DNA from: Phyto melanocephala
Taxonomy: Eukaryota > Arthropoda > Insecta > Diptera > Rhinophoridae
NCBI GenBank assembly: GCA_941918925.1
Contig: OW799233.1
Span: forward strand, 118,371,833-118,435,832
Length of the DNA stretch: 64,000 nucleotides
Direction of reading: 5' to 3'
Position numbers and translations under genes: made by a program. Numbering within the stretch: the stretch's first letter is position 1; each line of letters starts with the position of its first letter. The notes beneath the pieces are model-generated. The model did not search any database, was not told the origin of the DNA, and saw only the letters and a list, made by a program, of their open reading frames with translations. Positions 31,406 to 44,385 of the stretch are shown here, in pieces.

Positions 31406-33280
31406 TTTTTTAACCCGCCACCAAAAAAATGGTGGGGGTATATTCATTTTGTAATTCCGTTTGTAACACATCCAAATATTCATTTTAGACCCCATAAAGT
31501 ATATATATATTTTTAATCAGGGTTTGATATGATGACGATCTAGCTATGTCCGTCTGTTCGTCTGTTGAAAGCACGAAAGAGGTCGCACCGAAAAAGCTAG
31601 GGGGCTCAAATTTTGCCAGAATCTTTCTTATAGACAAGGTTTGTTTACTATTAAAAATCGGCTAAATCGGAATATTAGGAAGTAAGTTATGGCTCGTAAT
31701 CAAGAGTAGGTCGAAAAAACCGTGTCCTTCGAACAACGAATAAAATGGAATTGTGTCCAAACGCATTAACGTACAGTCATGAAACTTCGAATATATATTG
31801 AATAAATATCGAATATATATTCGAGTCAAAACAATATCTCTTCCGAAAAATTGCTTAAATCTATGCATTAGGAAAGGACTTATAGATCAAAATGTACGAA
31901 AATTAATACCGCGCAGTGTATTTTTCAGTATATTTAAAATTTAAAACCTAATAAAACGGACAAAATTAAATGTACGATTCTGAAATTTTGCACACTTTGC
32001 TTTTTGGTGAGAGGCTTTTTTGCAACGCCCACTTTTACGCCCACCTCCCATATAACGTTTTACCTAACATTCATATAATTTCTCTATTAATAAAGATTTT
32101 GGAATAATAAAGGACAATATTGAAACACCTATGTTGTACTTATTAGCAAAAACAACTTTGACACGCCTACTATAACGGCCACTTTTTACGTTTTCTACCG
32201 TTAATGAAATTTAAAAGCTCATAAAACCGCAACAATTAAAGGTCTGATGATCAAATTTGCTACGTATATCCTTCTATGCAATGACATTACTGTGCCAAAA
32301 ACTTTAGGTGACACGCTCACTTTAACGCCTACCTCCCATATAACGGTTTATCTTAAATTCATGTAATTTCTCTATTGACAAAGTTTTTGGAAAAATAAAG
32401 GACTATATTGATATATCTAAGTTGTATTTATTAGCAGAAACTTTATTGACACGCCTACTTTAACGCCCACTTTAATTGAAAGACTACATTTACGAAAAAA
32501 TTTTACTAGCATATCAAAGTAATAATGGGAGGCTAAATTTTAAGGGCCGATGTTGATTTTAAATAAAACACAAATTATTTAAGAAATTATTGTCATTTCT
32601 TTTTATAATGATAATATTTGTATGGTTCAATTATGTATTTAACAAAATATCGGCCAAATGCCTCCCCCCCCATCCTTGGCGCCACTTCCCTATCTGATGG
32701 TCCAAATTTTCAATGACAATGTTGATGCTAAATTGTTGGGCATGATGATGAGTCGAGGTTGACTGCTCTTTTGCCAGACTATCGCAAAAAACTACAATGG
32801 TTCCTATTCAACGAACTATGAAGGCATTCACAGATTTTCTAACATTTTATACAGACCTGTTTTGCAGAAATTTAAATATTTTTTACAATTTTCCCGATTG
32901 TGGACGAATTTGAACGATTATGTTGAATTACGAAGTGCACAAAATGCATTTTGATTTGAACGCCCATTTTTATAAAAAAACTGAATAACTTTAAAGCGTT
33001 GTTCATTTGCGTATCTTTCCACGGATCAAATGGAGTAAGTTTGAGATTGAGAAATGACAAATGAAATGCAGAAAACAAATTTAAAGACTAGGTGTAGTTC
33101 ACCTTCAACATGGGCCCTTAAAATTGAACCACCCTCTACAAAGAAAGTGATACATATTTTATTATAATAGATAATTCCATAGCGATTAACGATATAATAA
33201 ATATTGTGCTTTAAATGTACACAAAATTGGTGGTGGGTATAAAAGATTCGGCACAGCCGAATATAGTGCTCTTACTTGTT
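31406..33280 (+). mobile_element. HINE family A, full length, with nested mariner remnant
   Basis: The 5' end TTTTTTAACCCGCCACC has its inverted partner TGGTGGGGGTATATTC. The blocks GACCCCATAAAGTATATAT and TGACGATCTAGCTATGTCC are followed by a short GTCY core. Modules with ACGCCCACCTCCCATATAAC come next, and the M1 mariner derivative lies at 32527-33135. The 3' end GGTGGTGGGTATAAAAG, the hairpin ATTCGGC ACA GCCGAAT and CTCTTACTTGTT finish at 33280. At 1875 bp it is shorter than the other full copies because it has fewer internal modules. Confidence 0.85.
32527..33135 (-). mobile_element. Mariner-like derivative M1 inside HINE A
   Basis: The terminal repeats are GGGAGGCTAAATTTTAAGGG at the left and CCCTTAAAATTGAACCACCC at the right. 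The coding direction of the transposase remnants is minus, opposite to the HINE. The organisation is the same as the other M1 copies: the helix-turn-helix half joins to the C-terminal end with the catalytic core missing. The run of eight C near 32664 is a local expansion, seen as a G-run in the copy at the right edge. Confidence 0.8.
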
Positions 33281-33281
33281 T

Positions 33282-36200
33282 TATATAATCCAATTCAAAA
33301 GTAAACATAGACATATGGTTACAAAAAAAAACTATTTCATTTTTTCGTTATAGCATTTTTATTATATTAATTTATCTATGTAATTTTGTAATTGAATCTT
33401 TTTTAAAATTTGTTCTTCATTGAGTTCTAGTGACAATTAAGTAACCGCTTTTACTTTAACCACTTTTTAAGTGCATATAATTAATATTAGTGTAGTTAAA
33501 ACATCATTCGATGTTTGTTAATCGAAAAGTCCCTATACATTTTATTGTGTTGTAAAACCAACAAATTACCAAATACTAATAACAAAACAAAAACCTTTGG
33601 AAGTTCTTTGTTAGTGGGTAAAAAAAAATGAATTTATGTGATTAGAAGATATCGGCGAAAGTAATCTCTTGAAAAAAAATCAATTATAAATTCAAATTAT
33701 CGCTAAGCTAAAACAACAACAAAAGTTTGCGTTTAATAATGCATACTTATACCCATGGTGTAATTACATAAGGTGATAGCGTAAAGAAGAGCAAATTTCG
33801 GCTCTCTTTTTTTATGTATGAAGTTTGACAATTTTCGGAGTTGAAATCATTTTTTTAATATTTAAAAAAAAAATTGTCAGCGGGGCTGGCACCACCACCT
33901 TGTATAAGAGTACCCTGCTTATACCAATATGTACATTAGGGGTACAACCAAAATAAGGCTCTATCACAACGCTGTAGTCGATGTTGTGCTGAAGCCTAAA
34001 AATGTTTCCTCAGGTCATTTCGGAACAAAAATATTCCGTGTCGAAGCCGATTTCTGAAAGCCCTTTATTATTTTTTCTTTTTTGTTTATATTTTTATTTT
34101 TTCAAAATTTTTTATTTTATAATTATTTAACTATTTACATTTCTCAATGTATTTATATGATTATAATCAAAATCACAATCTAAAAACTATCTTTGTCAAG
34201 TGAAATTACTTAATTTTTTAGAATTTACTGATCCCAAAATTAATTGCATTTGACGTGGAAACTTTTTTAACGATATCGAAAATCTAAAGATGCAGTTCTT
34301 ATTTTTTTTTATGCACTACATGTTATGAGTAGGGCCATTTTGATATTTTTAAAAATTGTAAAAAACTCGTATCCGTAACGTACATGATGGTACAAACTGC
34401 ATGAGGGTATGTAAGATTCGGTACAGCTCTTACTTGTTACCTTTCGATTTCTTCTCTAAATTAAAAAGAAAGCCGTTACCCACTATAAAAACAACATTAA
34501 CTTTATTAGGTTTTAATTGCATATACATAAATAAATGTAAACAGTCTTATTAAACCAAATAAAATGTTTACCTTAAATCGCATTTATATTTGGCTGATAA
34601 TAATTTTACTTAATTTATTTTATATTTTTCTCATTAAATTGGAATTTAAATATCGATAATACTCACAACTAAAATATTATTTCGCTGGCTTAATCACCTT
34701 TTTTTTGGGCAATAAAAAAATATTGTTCATTTCATTTTTTTTACACAATTAAGATAAAATCACGTCTAGTTCATATTTTGCCAAAAGCTAACCGCTAAAG
34801 AGTCATACACAAACCTCACCATCACTTTCCTTCCTCTATCTTTAAAACAGTTCTTGATTAGTCTTGTTGTTTTTTTTTTATTTTTTTGTAAAAATAATAA
34901 AAACCTTGTCATAATTAAAGCCCTTTAGGTAATATGTTAAGGAATGCCAAAAGGAAGAGATAGGGGAAAAAGGAAAGTAAATAGAAATATTATTGGTATG
35001 TTTATGGTATAAATATTAAATATTAAACAGAGGCAAAAACAATAACAATAGAAAAAAAACGAATTATTATAGAGAAACTAAATAAAAGCAATAATAAGTA
35101 TAAAATCGTTTTATACACGAAAATTCAATATCAAGACAAATACTTCTCCAACTTCAAATATTTATTTGTAATCGTGCTGGTAAATACACAATTATGGTGA
35201 ATGTAGTCGATTTCTTGGGAATTCCAGGGAACACACATATACTCATATCTTTATAAATATACCCAACAAACCAAAGCGATTTAGTTCAGGCCAAACAAAC
35301 TTCATAAGATTCAATTTTTAAAAAGTGTTGTAAATATTAATATAGACTTGCTAATAGCTACTATCTTATAAATAAATATTAATACTTGTTGTTAAATACT
35401 TGTTCTAATATTGCCTGTCTGTAGTTAATAACAAAATTTTTGTATTTTTGTAGGCTAATGAATACAAGTAAAGAAACATTTTTTTTTTTTTTTATAATCT
35501 AAAAATACAATATAATATACCAATAATTTACCTAAATACATTTAAAAAAATCGTTCACCTTTAGAAAACTGCACTCATCAAACAAAACCAGAAAATTGCC
35601 CATTTTAATGATAAACGTGACATCAAGTATGTGCTTTTAATTATAAAATTGTTTTCTATCATATTTGTTTTTTTTTATGCAGATTTACTGCTTTATTAAT
35701 AAAATTAAATTAAAGCTTTATAAAGCGTTTATAAAACAGATTTTCTTTGAAAAAAATACAAGCTTTCACCTCAAAATTACTTAAAAAAAGTTTTATACAT
35801 ATAAAATTAAACACTTTTCCTTGTTCAATTTAAATTTTTGTTTTAAAAATTATTTTTTATGATTACGAAGAGCTCTAATTTAGAAAGAAATAAATATAAA
35901 TTATATCCTAAATTAACGACTCATTTTGTTGTCACATAAATTTTAAATTAAAATGTATGTATATAAAATTAGTTTCTTTCAAATAATAAGCATTAAACCA
36001 ATTTTTGGAATCTCTTAATTCAATTTTGTTTCTTTACTAAAACTAATATATTTTTTTTTTCATATTTCATATTTTCATATTTGTCCTAAACGTTGCGGTA
36101 TTTTTGCTACCGTTCTAATAATATATAAAAGTTTTCTCTTTTGTTGTGTTAACACACATTTATTTATTTAACAAAAGTAAACATCTTGAAGTAACGATTA

Positions 36201-36583
36201 TGTTTTTGTATAACTTAACTAGCATTTCATCTGTCTTCTGTAGGGCCTTTGCTTAACGCTCATGTGCAAACCTTAAGTACATATTCATGTTTTCTTTTTC
36301 ATGTAACTATATGTACATGCATACTTATGTATGTAATCTTGCTGTACTAAGTTTGTTTTCACAGCTCAAGAGATAGGTATTTAAGGTTTATAAATCTTTA
36401 AAAATAAAATAATTTTCTGAATTTAGCACTTCTAAACTAAGTATATAGAGTACAATTTAAATTAAAAATCTTTTATTATATCCTTGTGATCATGTATAAA
36501 ATATTGCATAGTTTTTCGGCATTTTGTGTAAGAATAACGGTGAACATTGCAGCTTTATTCAGCACGCAAAAAAATAACACAAC
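33282..36583. other. AT-rich DNA; possible degraded HINE-like remnant
   Basis: Near 34400-34438, GAGGGTATGTAAGATTCGG is followed by TACAGCTCTTACTTGTTA. It looks like a HINE 3' end with part of the hairpin deleted. A possible matching start (TTATACCCATGGTGTAA) lies near 33749. Nothing gene-like was recognised in the rest. Confidence 0.4.
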
Positions 36584-38824
36584 TTTTTATACCCGCCACT
36601 AAAAAAAATTGTGGGGAATATTCATTTTGTCATTCCGTTTGTAACACATCGAAATATCCATTTTAGACCCCATAAAGTATATATTCTGAATCGGGGTTTG
36701 ATTTTATGACGATCTAGCTATGTCCGTCCGTCTGTCCGTCTGTTAAAAGCACGATAGAGGTCGCACCGAAAAAGCTAGGGGGTTCAGGAAGAGAGTTATA
36801 GCTCGTAAAGCAAGAGTAGGTCGAAAAAAACGTGTCCTTCGAACATCTAATAAAATTGTGTCCAAATGCATTGACGTAGTGCCATCAAACTTCGAATATA
36901 TATTCCTCGAGTAAAAACAATATTTTTCCTTAAAAATTGCTTAAATCTATTCATTAGGAAAGGAGTTGTAGATCAAAATGTGCAAAAATTTATATTCAAA
37001 ATTTAAAACGATATAAAACTGACAAAGTTAGATGTATGATTCTGAAATTTTGATATCATTGCTTTTTGGTCAAAGGCTTTGTACTAACAGAAAATCAATG
37101 TGACACGCACACTTTTACGCCCACCTCCCATATAACGTTTTACCTAAAATTCATATAATTTCTCTATTAATAAAGATTTTGGAATAATAAAGGACTATAT
37201 TGAAACACCTAAGTTGTACTCATTAGCAAAAACAACTTTGACACGCCTACTATAACGTCCACTTTCACTTTTGAATTGTGTCCAGACGCATAAACGTAGA
37301 GTCATGAAATTTTGAATATATATTTATCGAGTCCAAAGAATATTTTTCCCTGAAAATCGCTTAAATCTATGAATTAGGAAAAGAGTTATAGATCAAAATG
37401 TATGAAAATTTATACCGCACAGTGTATATTTCAAATTTAAAACGTAATAAAACTGACAAAACTATATGTACGATTCTGAAATTTTGCAAACATGGTTTTT
37501 TGGTCAAAGTCTTCGTTATAACGGAAAATAGATGTGCCACGCACACTTTTTTCCTTAAATTTTTATAAAAATATATTAGTCATATATATTAGCATTTATT
37601 CATCTTACACTGCGCCATTTATTGTACTGTAGCTAAATATAAGATAAAGATGATAAGATAGATGACTCTACTAGCAACTACTCGATGGCATGCTAACAAC
37701 TTATGCTTATGTTCTCCTGAAATTATGCTCTATTGAAAATGGGAATTAAGGAAAATTTTTACCTAAGTCAAAAAAAATGATCTCTAAATATTATAAACAA
37801 TTTATTTTCATGTACTAATGGCTAAAAAATTTTAAAATTATACAAAACTTATTTCGTTTGAAAATCTTTTAAAGAATGTATATTTTAAATCACCCTGTGG
37901 CCCTTAAAATTTAACATTTAATACACTTTCTTCCTCTTAAATTCATGTAAATTCTCTATGAATAAAGATTTTGGAATACTAAAGGACTATATTGAAATAT
38001 CTAAGTTTTGTTTATTAGCAGAAACTTTATTGACACGCGTATTTTAACGGCCACTTTCATTGAAAGACTAAATTCACGAAAACATTTTACTAGCATACCG
38101 AAGTTATAATGGGTGGTTTAATTTTAAGGGACTATGTTGATTTTGAATAAAATTATTATGAAATTATTATCATTTATTTTTATAATGATAATATTTGTAT
38201 GCTTCAATTATGTATGGAACAAAATATCGGACAAATGGCCCCCAAAACCTAGGTGGCACACCACGATCCGATAGTCCAAATTTTCAATGACATTGTTGAT
38301 GCTCGATTGTTTTGTCTTTTTCCACGTTATCGTGAAAAACAGCAATGTTTCCCATTCAGCGAACTAAGATGGCATTCACAGATGTTTTCACATTTCATAC
38401 AGACCTGCTTTGCAGACATTTAAATATTTTTTACAATTCTCACGATTGTGGACGAATTCGAACGATTATGTTGACCAAAAGGATCACGAAGTGCACAAAA
38501 TGCATTTTGATTTTTATAAAAATCTTTAATATTTAAAAGCGTTGCTCGATTGCGTATCTTTCCACGGTTCAAATTGAGTTAGTCTGAGATTGAGAAATGT
38601 CAAATGAAATACAAAAAAAAAAGTTGAAGTTTAGATGTGGTTCACCTTAAACATGGGCCCTTAAAATTTAACCACCCTCTACAAAGAAAGTGATACATAT
38701 TTTATTATAAAGAGATTATTCTATAGCGATTAACAAAATAATAAATATTGTGCTTTAAATGTACACAAAATTGGTGGTGGGTATAAAAGATGCGGCACAG
38801 CCGAATATAGTGCTCTTACTTGTT
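36584..38824 (+). mobile_element. HINE family A, full length, with nested mariner remnant
   Basis: The order of blocks matches the other copies. The start is TTTTTATACCCGCCACT and the conserved GACCCCATAAAGTATATATTC follows. The GTCY core (CCGTCCGTCTGTCCGTC) lies at about 36723. Repeated CGCCCACCTCCCATATAAC modules come next, then the M1 derivative at 38109-38678. The 3' hairpin is GATGCGGCACAGCCGAAT (one mismatch) and CTCTTACTTGTTA ends at 38824. It is closely similar to the inverse of 3212-5955, including the long unique stretch with AGATAAAGATGATAAGATAG. Confidence 0.85.
38109..38678 (-). mobile_element. Mariner-like derivative M1 inside HINE A
   Basis: The left terminal repeat is GGGTGGTTTAATTTTAAGGG and the right is CCCTTAAAATTTAACCACCC. 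On the minus strand the helix-turn-helix remnant and the C-terminal remnant are joined with no catalytic core. It shares specific small differences with the copy at 3357-3962, which fits common descent of the two host HINE elements. Confidence 0.8.
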
Positions 38825-39514
38825 AAATAATAATATCAACTTATTTAAACTTAAAATTTATGTTAATGTACGAAAATGGGTATATTCTTTAATAATAATA
38901 CAGGGCAGAATTGATATAATAGTTAGTCTTTATTTTGAAGGAAATCAGTTTGTTAAAATCAACTCCTTTCTTTCCTGACAAACCATAAAAACAGACGTAA
39001 CCATTTTTTTGATATTGCCACAGATTTATGTTTATAAAACCCAATTTTCTTTTTTTTAACAAGAAAATTTAAAATATAAATTGTTTTTTGCTGAGAACAT
39101 TTCCTTTTAATAAGCTTTGGAAGTCATCATTAATCGTTTAACGCCAGAACATCTTTAAAAAATCTTGTTTGCTAAGTTCATAGAGCATTGAGTCATATTT
39201 GAAGCAAAGGCAATACCCAAACCGTTAACGATCTATTAAAATTTACTTTTTGTTGCGGTTTACACTTTGGTCCTTATTTCTTTCAAAATTAGCAAGGGGC
39301 TGCTCCTACGATAAATTGCGATCGCCATTTACCTATTCTGACTGAATTTTTGTTTCGGTGCAACTTGCAATATAGCATACTTAACAATCGATTTTCAGAA
39401 GTTGTTCTGTTCACTGGGCACTTCGTTTGTGCGATTTAACGTCTCTGAATTACTTTATATGGGGCAATGTTAAGCTATTAGTTTATTTCGATTGAACAAA
39501 TATTTTTTACATTA
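38825..39514. other. AT-rich spacer, no gene seen
   Basis: No repeat end or coding frame was recognised. Confidence 0.45.
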
Positions 39515-40312
39515 CCAAGCTTTGTCGCTCTGATTGTAATTTCTGCAATATTAATTTCCTACATTATTAAGTATATATTTTATAAATCTTTTCAATAGTA
39601 AATTCAGTTTAGCTATGTCTGTTAAAACAACTTTTTGAGATAATCTAACTCTGTCGATTTTATGAGCTTTTAAATATCATTAACAGTAAATTATGTGAGA
39701 AGTGGGCGTTGAAGTAGGTGTGTCAAAGAAGTAATATAGAGTGTTTTATTCTTTCTAAATCTTTGTTCATAGAAAAATTATATGGATTTGATATAAAACG
39801 TTATATTGGAGATGGGCGTTAAACTATGCGTTCCACATTAATTTTTCGTTATTACAAGTTTTTGATCAGAAAGCAAAGCTTGGAAAATTTGAGAATCCTA
39901 CATCTAACTTAGCCAGTTTTATAACTTTTTAAATATTAAAAATGCCGAAAAGGACACTGTGTGGTATAAATTTTCATACAGTTTAATCTATAACTTCTTT
40001 CGTAATATAAGATTTTAGGAATTTTCAGGAACACATATTCTTTTTACTCAGAAAGTACATTTTTTTCGATGTAGGAAGGACATTTTTGTTACCTACTTTT
40101 GTATTACGAACTAAAACTCTCTTCGTAATTAATTGATTAAGCCCATTTCCAATACCAAACAAGTCTTGTGTAAAGGAAACATTTTGACCAAATGTGCTTT
40201 CAAAAGACGAACAGATGGGCAAGTGGACAGATGGATAAAACCAGGAAGCAGAAGATTTTATTTTATGGGGTCCTCCACACCATTTTTTTGTGGTGGATAT
40301 AAAAACAAATTT
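39515..40312. mobile_element. Degraded HINE remnants: family B-like (+) then family A (-)
   Basis: At 39515-39650 the plus strand resembles the family B start (CTTTGTCGCTCTGATTGTAATTTC, then AAGTATATATTTT) without its terminal repeat. From about 39655 to 40312 the minus strand is a family A 5' portion. It ends in GGTGGATATAAAAAC and includes a GTGGGCGTT module and the ATTTTCATACA block. The 3' hairpin is missing. Confidence 0.6.
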
Positions 40313-42289
40313 TAAACGGGAGTTTGATTTGCTTGACTACAGTGTAAGTAGTGACCAGTGTACACTTAAATCAAATTCATAATTTTTTTACAAACAGCTA
40401 AAACCATAACCAGCAACATAACTTTTAAAGTGTGCCCTGGTAGTAACTACACTATCTTTGTTTCTTTTATAATATTTAAAGAAATATTTAACGTTTTTTA
40501 TACTCAACACCATAACCTGCAAGACAAAAGTCCTTTAGGAATTGAAATTAATATTACTCTTAATTTCTTTATGAACTTTTAGTTGAAAATATTCGAATAT
40601 AACTTTAAAAGTATAAACAAAATTTAAATTGCTTTGAGAAAAAACATTTTTGGGTTCTTTAAAAAAATGACATTTAATAAAAAAAATATATTTCTTTTGT
40701 TTATTTGAAAAAGCTATTATTATCAAATTATTTTTAAATAATTCCTAAACGTTTGATACATGAGAAAAGGTTAAATTTATAATCGTCCTTAAAATAGGAT
40801 ATCATCTTTCTGGCTTCCGGGGTAATACATAACTGTCACTAACATAGAAGAAAAACCATCTTTGATGTCAATAGATCAATTTTCTATGCAAATTCAATTT
40901 CATTCAATCAATAAATACACAAAACTTAACTATTTATTTATTCATAGCCAATATATACACAAAATATTACAACTAACCTTTAAATAAACATATATGTATG
41001 TATGTATGTATGTTAATTTAAAAAAATAAATAAAAATGTAATATTTACTATTGATTTGAAAAAAATTTTAGATTATATCTTATCATCTTAACACACATAT
41101 ATTTAAATATGCATATTTACATTAAATACTGGGACCCTTATCAAAAAACTGACCATAAAACAAACTTACATACATAGAGAGAAAAATAAATAAAAATATT
41201 TATTAATAAGTTCAACCTTAAGTAATAAAAACAGTTATTGCAAAAAAAAATAGTTTTTTTTTTTAGATTTTCTTTGTAATAAATAAGATTAAAATTTCTT
41301 GTCTTGCTTTTCAGAACTTGATGGTCAATTCAAAATAAAATAAATAATTTCATATTAAGAAATAAAACCAATCGAAATTGTTGTATAAACAGCTGCTAGC
41401 ATATAAGGTTTTAAATAAATACTGAGTGATAAAAGTAAAGAAAAATGAAAATAAATTAACAAACTAACATGTTTGACATTTGATATTCAATTGTATCTTT
41501 TCTTTAAAATGGGTTAAATTCGTTGTTTTTTGTTGTATTAAAATGGGTTCGGCTTAAAGGACTAAAAGGTTTTTGTTATACTAAGCATTTTTAAGAAAAA
41601 AGAAACAGAATTATCGAAAATATTATTTAAGAAATTTTTTTCACAGGTAGAAATGCCCTAATTGAAAAATGTACCTCCGTACAAAAATTTAATGCAATAA
41701 TATCAAAATTAAAAAATTATACAAAAGAAATTACATTATGATAATACAGTTTTTATCATGTTTTTGCCTTCTCCTGTAGAGTTACAATTATTTGAGTTAG
41801 AGCCTTTTCACCTGTGACCAACAATTTATGTTTACAATATTGTATGCTTGTTGTTGGTGGTTTCCATTAGAACATATTGTATAATAAAACAATGATAAAT
41901 TAATTTTTTTTTTGGCGGAATCAAAAAGTATAAGTGCAAAAATATAAAACTTTTTTTTACTAAGTTTAATAATTTTTGTAATTATAAAAGTTGAAATGAC
42001 TACTCCCACCAACAAAATTTTTTTAATATGGTAAGCAGCGCATACTTCATTCCCTTATCATACAAAAAAAAATATCGCATAATAGTTAATTAATGAACAC
42101 CATTTCCATTAGTTTTACATAAAAAAAGTTTTTTTCTTTTAAACATAAGTTTATTTTATTTAAATTAAATTAAAAAGAATAAAAATTGTTTCTGCTCTAT
42201 TTTTTTGAAATGTTCATATCGTTGGCTTAATATAAAATTGGCGTATCTCGATTTTTAATAAAACCACAAATCATTGTCCTTCAGTTCTC
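40313..42289. other. AT-rich non-coding DNA, no gene seen
   Basis: A short (TATG)n tract lies near 40992. No gene-like frame; the 72-codon frame at 41797-42015 is low-complexity. Confidence 0.45.
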
Positions 42290-42602
42290 TATGATAGTCT
42301 GGCCAGATTTCAGCATCAATTCGATTTTCAAAATTTCTGTTTTCTCTAGAAATTGCTAAAATCTATATATTACAAAAGGAGTTAAAGATCAAAATGTACG
42401 AAAATTTATACCACACAGTGTCGTTTTTGGTCCACTAATATTTGAAACATAGTAAAACTGACAAAATTGTGTACACGATTTTTGAAATTTTGCAAACATT
42501 GTTTTAGGTCAATAGATTTCTAGAAACGAAAAATTAAGTTGACACTCTCACTTTAACGCGCACCTTTCAAATAACGCTTTTACTTAAATTTATATAATCT
42601 CT
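42290..42602 (+). mobile_element. HINE family A internal fragment
   Basis: It contains the strings AAAATGTACGAAAATTTATACC, AAACTGACAAAATT and CGCACCTTTCAAATAACG in the order found inside family A. It stops within the TATAATCTCTCT module exactly where the next repeat begins (CTACACCCA). This suggests interruption by that repeat. Confidence 0.65.
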
Positions 42603-43424
42603 CTACACCCAAATAACAGAAAATCACATTCATTGCCAATCGAATGGTTCAGTTCCTGCAATCGAACTTTTCATTTGTGATTATAAAATTTCTATTGCAA
42701 GAATCATAATTTATTAGTGCAGACTACATATTTATATTCTGAAACGAAATTTTGTAGATATAACCGTAAAATTCTACTATCACAACTAAACTATGCGATT
42801 GACAACAATTGATGTACTCACAACTGATTCGTTGTGGCAACCGAATTTGTTGCCAATCGAATTCTTTCAGTTCCACGTACTCTAAATTCGTTAATAATAA
42901 CTGATCATTTTGTTTCTTAGCAGTAAGACTTTTAGTTGAGTTAGCAGATTTTATTAGTTGGAATTATTGATATTTAAAAAAAACTACATTTGTTTCCAAA
43001 TTTATGATTGATCTATCTAAAATAAAATATTTAATTAGTGTTACCAAAAGAATAATTAATAGTCATTATCAATTCTTTTTTTGACCCAGAAAATAACAAA
43101 ACGAATACATTTCATTTATTTTTTAATATTTTTATTTAATATAAAGACCTACTATACATATAAATATCTACATATACATACATACACATATATGTTTACA
43201 TTTAACTACAAAAATCAAACTAAAAACTGTAAATATTATTAGAATAAACTGTTGATTTTCTTTTAGGTCGCGGATTTTATGTATATTAAGCGGATTCATA
43301 CAATTTTGCACCCCGGTACAGCTTAATGATGCTCTCATATATCTCTCCTATTTATAAATTTTTAATATTTGCAATACTATTTTGATGGTTTTAACCGTTT
43401 TTCAACCAATCCTTTTCCTGAGTG
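42603..43424. repeat. Dispersed repeat, possible DNA transposon with CTACACCCA ends
   Basis: The first 290 bp align by eye with 20417-20690. Shared strings include AATCA..ATTCATTGCCAAT, CAGTTC.TG.AAT, GACTACATATTTA and TAACTACAACCATAAAA (or a close variant). The left end CTACACCCAAATAA is mirrored by TGAGTGTAG at 43415-43424, giving possible short terminal inverted repeats (CTACACYCA). No coding capacity was found. The right boundary is tentative. Confidence 0.4.
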
Positions 43425-43680
43425 TAGAATAAAATCTTGACAGAAAATAAAAGTGAAAAGCACTTTTTCTAAAATTCATTGTTTTATTTTAAAAATTAGA
43501 GGTGCTATTCCCACACTATATATACACATGTAGGGGGAGTATCGAAGCAGACCACTACTATCACGGGTCCCTTTTCGACCCCCTTCGCTCCTCAGTGATT
43601 TCGTGTCTACCGATCAGTATACCTTCAATCACTGAGTCCCGCGCCACAACCGGCGTTTGCTCTGGACTAGGAAAACGATT

Positions 43681-44385
43681 TCACACTGCCGACTGGTGAT
43701 TGTCGACAATCCTCATCGCACAGTCCTTTGTAATCGCCAGCATCTCCCTCAGACTAAGGTCCCCCATCGCACTCACACTTAAAGTGTGCTTGCCTGTGAT
43801 CCTTAATCTTCCGCTCGCCAACGCCGGACACTCACATACTACATGCGCTGCCGTCTCGGCATCCTCCAGGCACATTCTACAAATATCATCATCCACGATC
43901 TGCATCCTCTTCAGATGATATTTGAAGTTACCATGTCCTGTAATCAACGCAGTGATCCAGCTCATCATACTCCGATTAAAACCGAGTATCTTCACTGCAC
44001 CCCTGCCAAGTGGCCCCCTGAGCACCATACGGGCCTGTCTACACGTGGTTCCCTCCATCCACCTTCGAAAGTTTATAGAGTTCACCCATTGAAAGATCCT
44101 CGCCCGCACTAACCCATTACCCAGAGCAGTTCTGGGTTCCGGTCCGCAGAATGCAGCCTCAGACCCCTTCTTCGCAAGTTCGTCTGCAGCCTCATTCCCA
44201 GCTATGCCCACGTGTCCCTTAACCCACATCAGCGTTACCTCATTTGTAGAAGCACACATATTGAGCTTTAGAACACACTCAAGCACCAAAGAGGAGTTCA
44301 CATCTATTCGCTGCATACGTTTTATAACCGACTGGTTGTCAAGTGCAATAAGAATTCTCTTCCCATACATTCGACATTCCAACAG
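43681..44385 (-). pseudogene. LINE ORF2, RNase H second half and C-terminus
   Basis: The frame begins at the insertion junction (LLECRMYGKRILIALDNQS) and carries the third RNase H acidic residue in LDNQS. The HVGIAGNEAADELAKKG motif follows with the conserved His and last catalytic Asp. Further on, CRMCLEDAETAAHVVCEC near 43870 forms a C-x2-C..H-x3-C zinc-like motif. The stop lies at 43681 with no earlier stops. About 180 bases of 3' UTR ending in AATTTTTAAAATAAAA follow. It is separated from its N-terminal half by the LTR-type insertion. Confidence 0.85.
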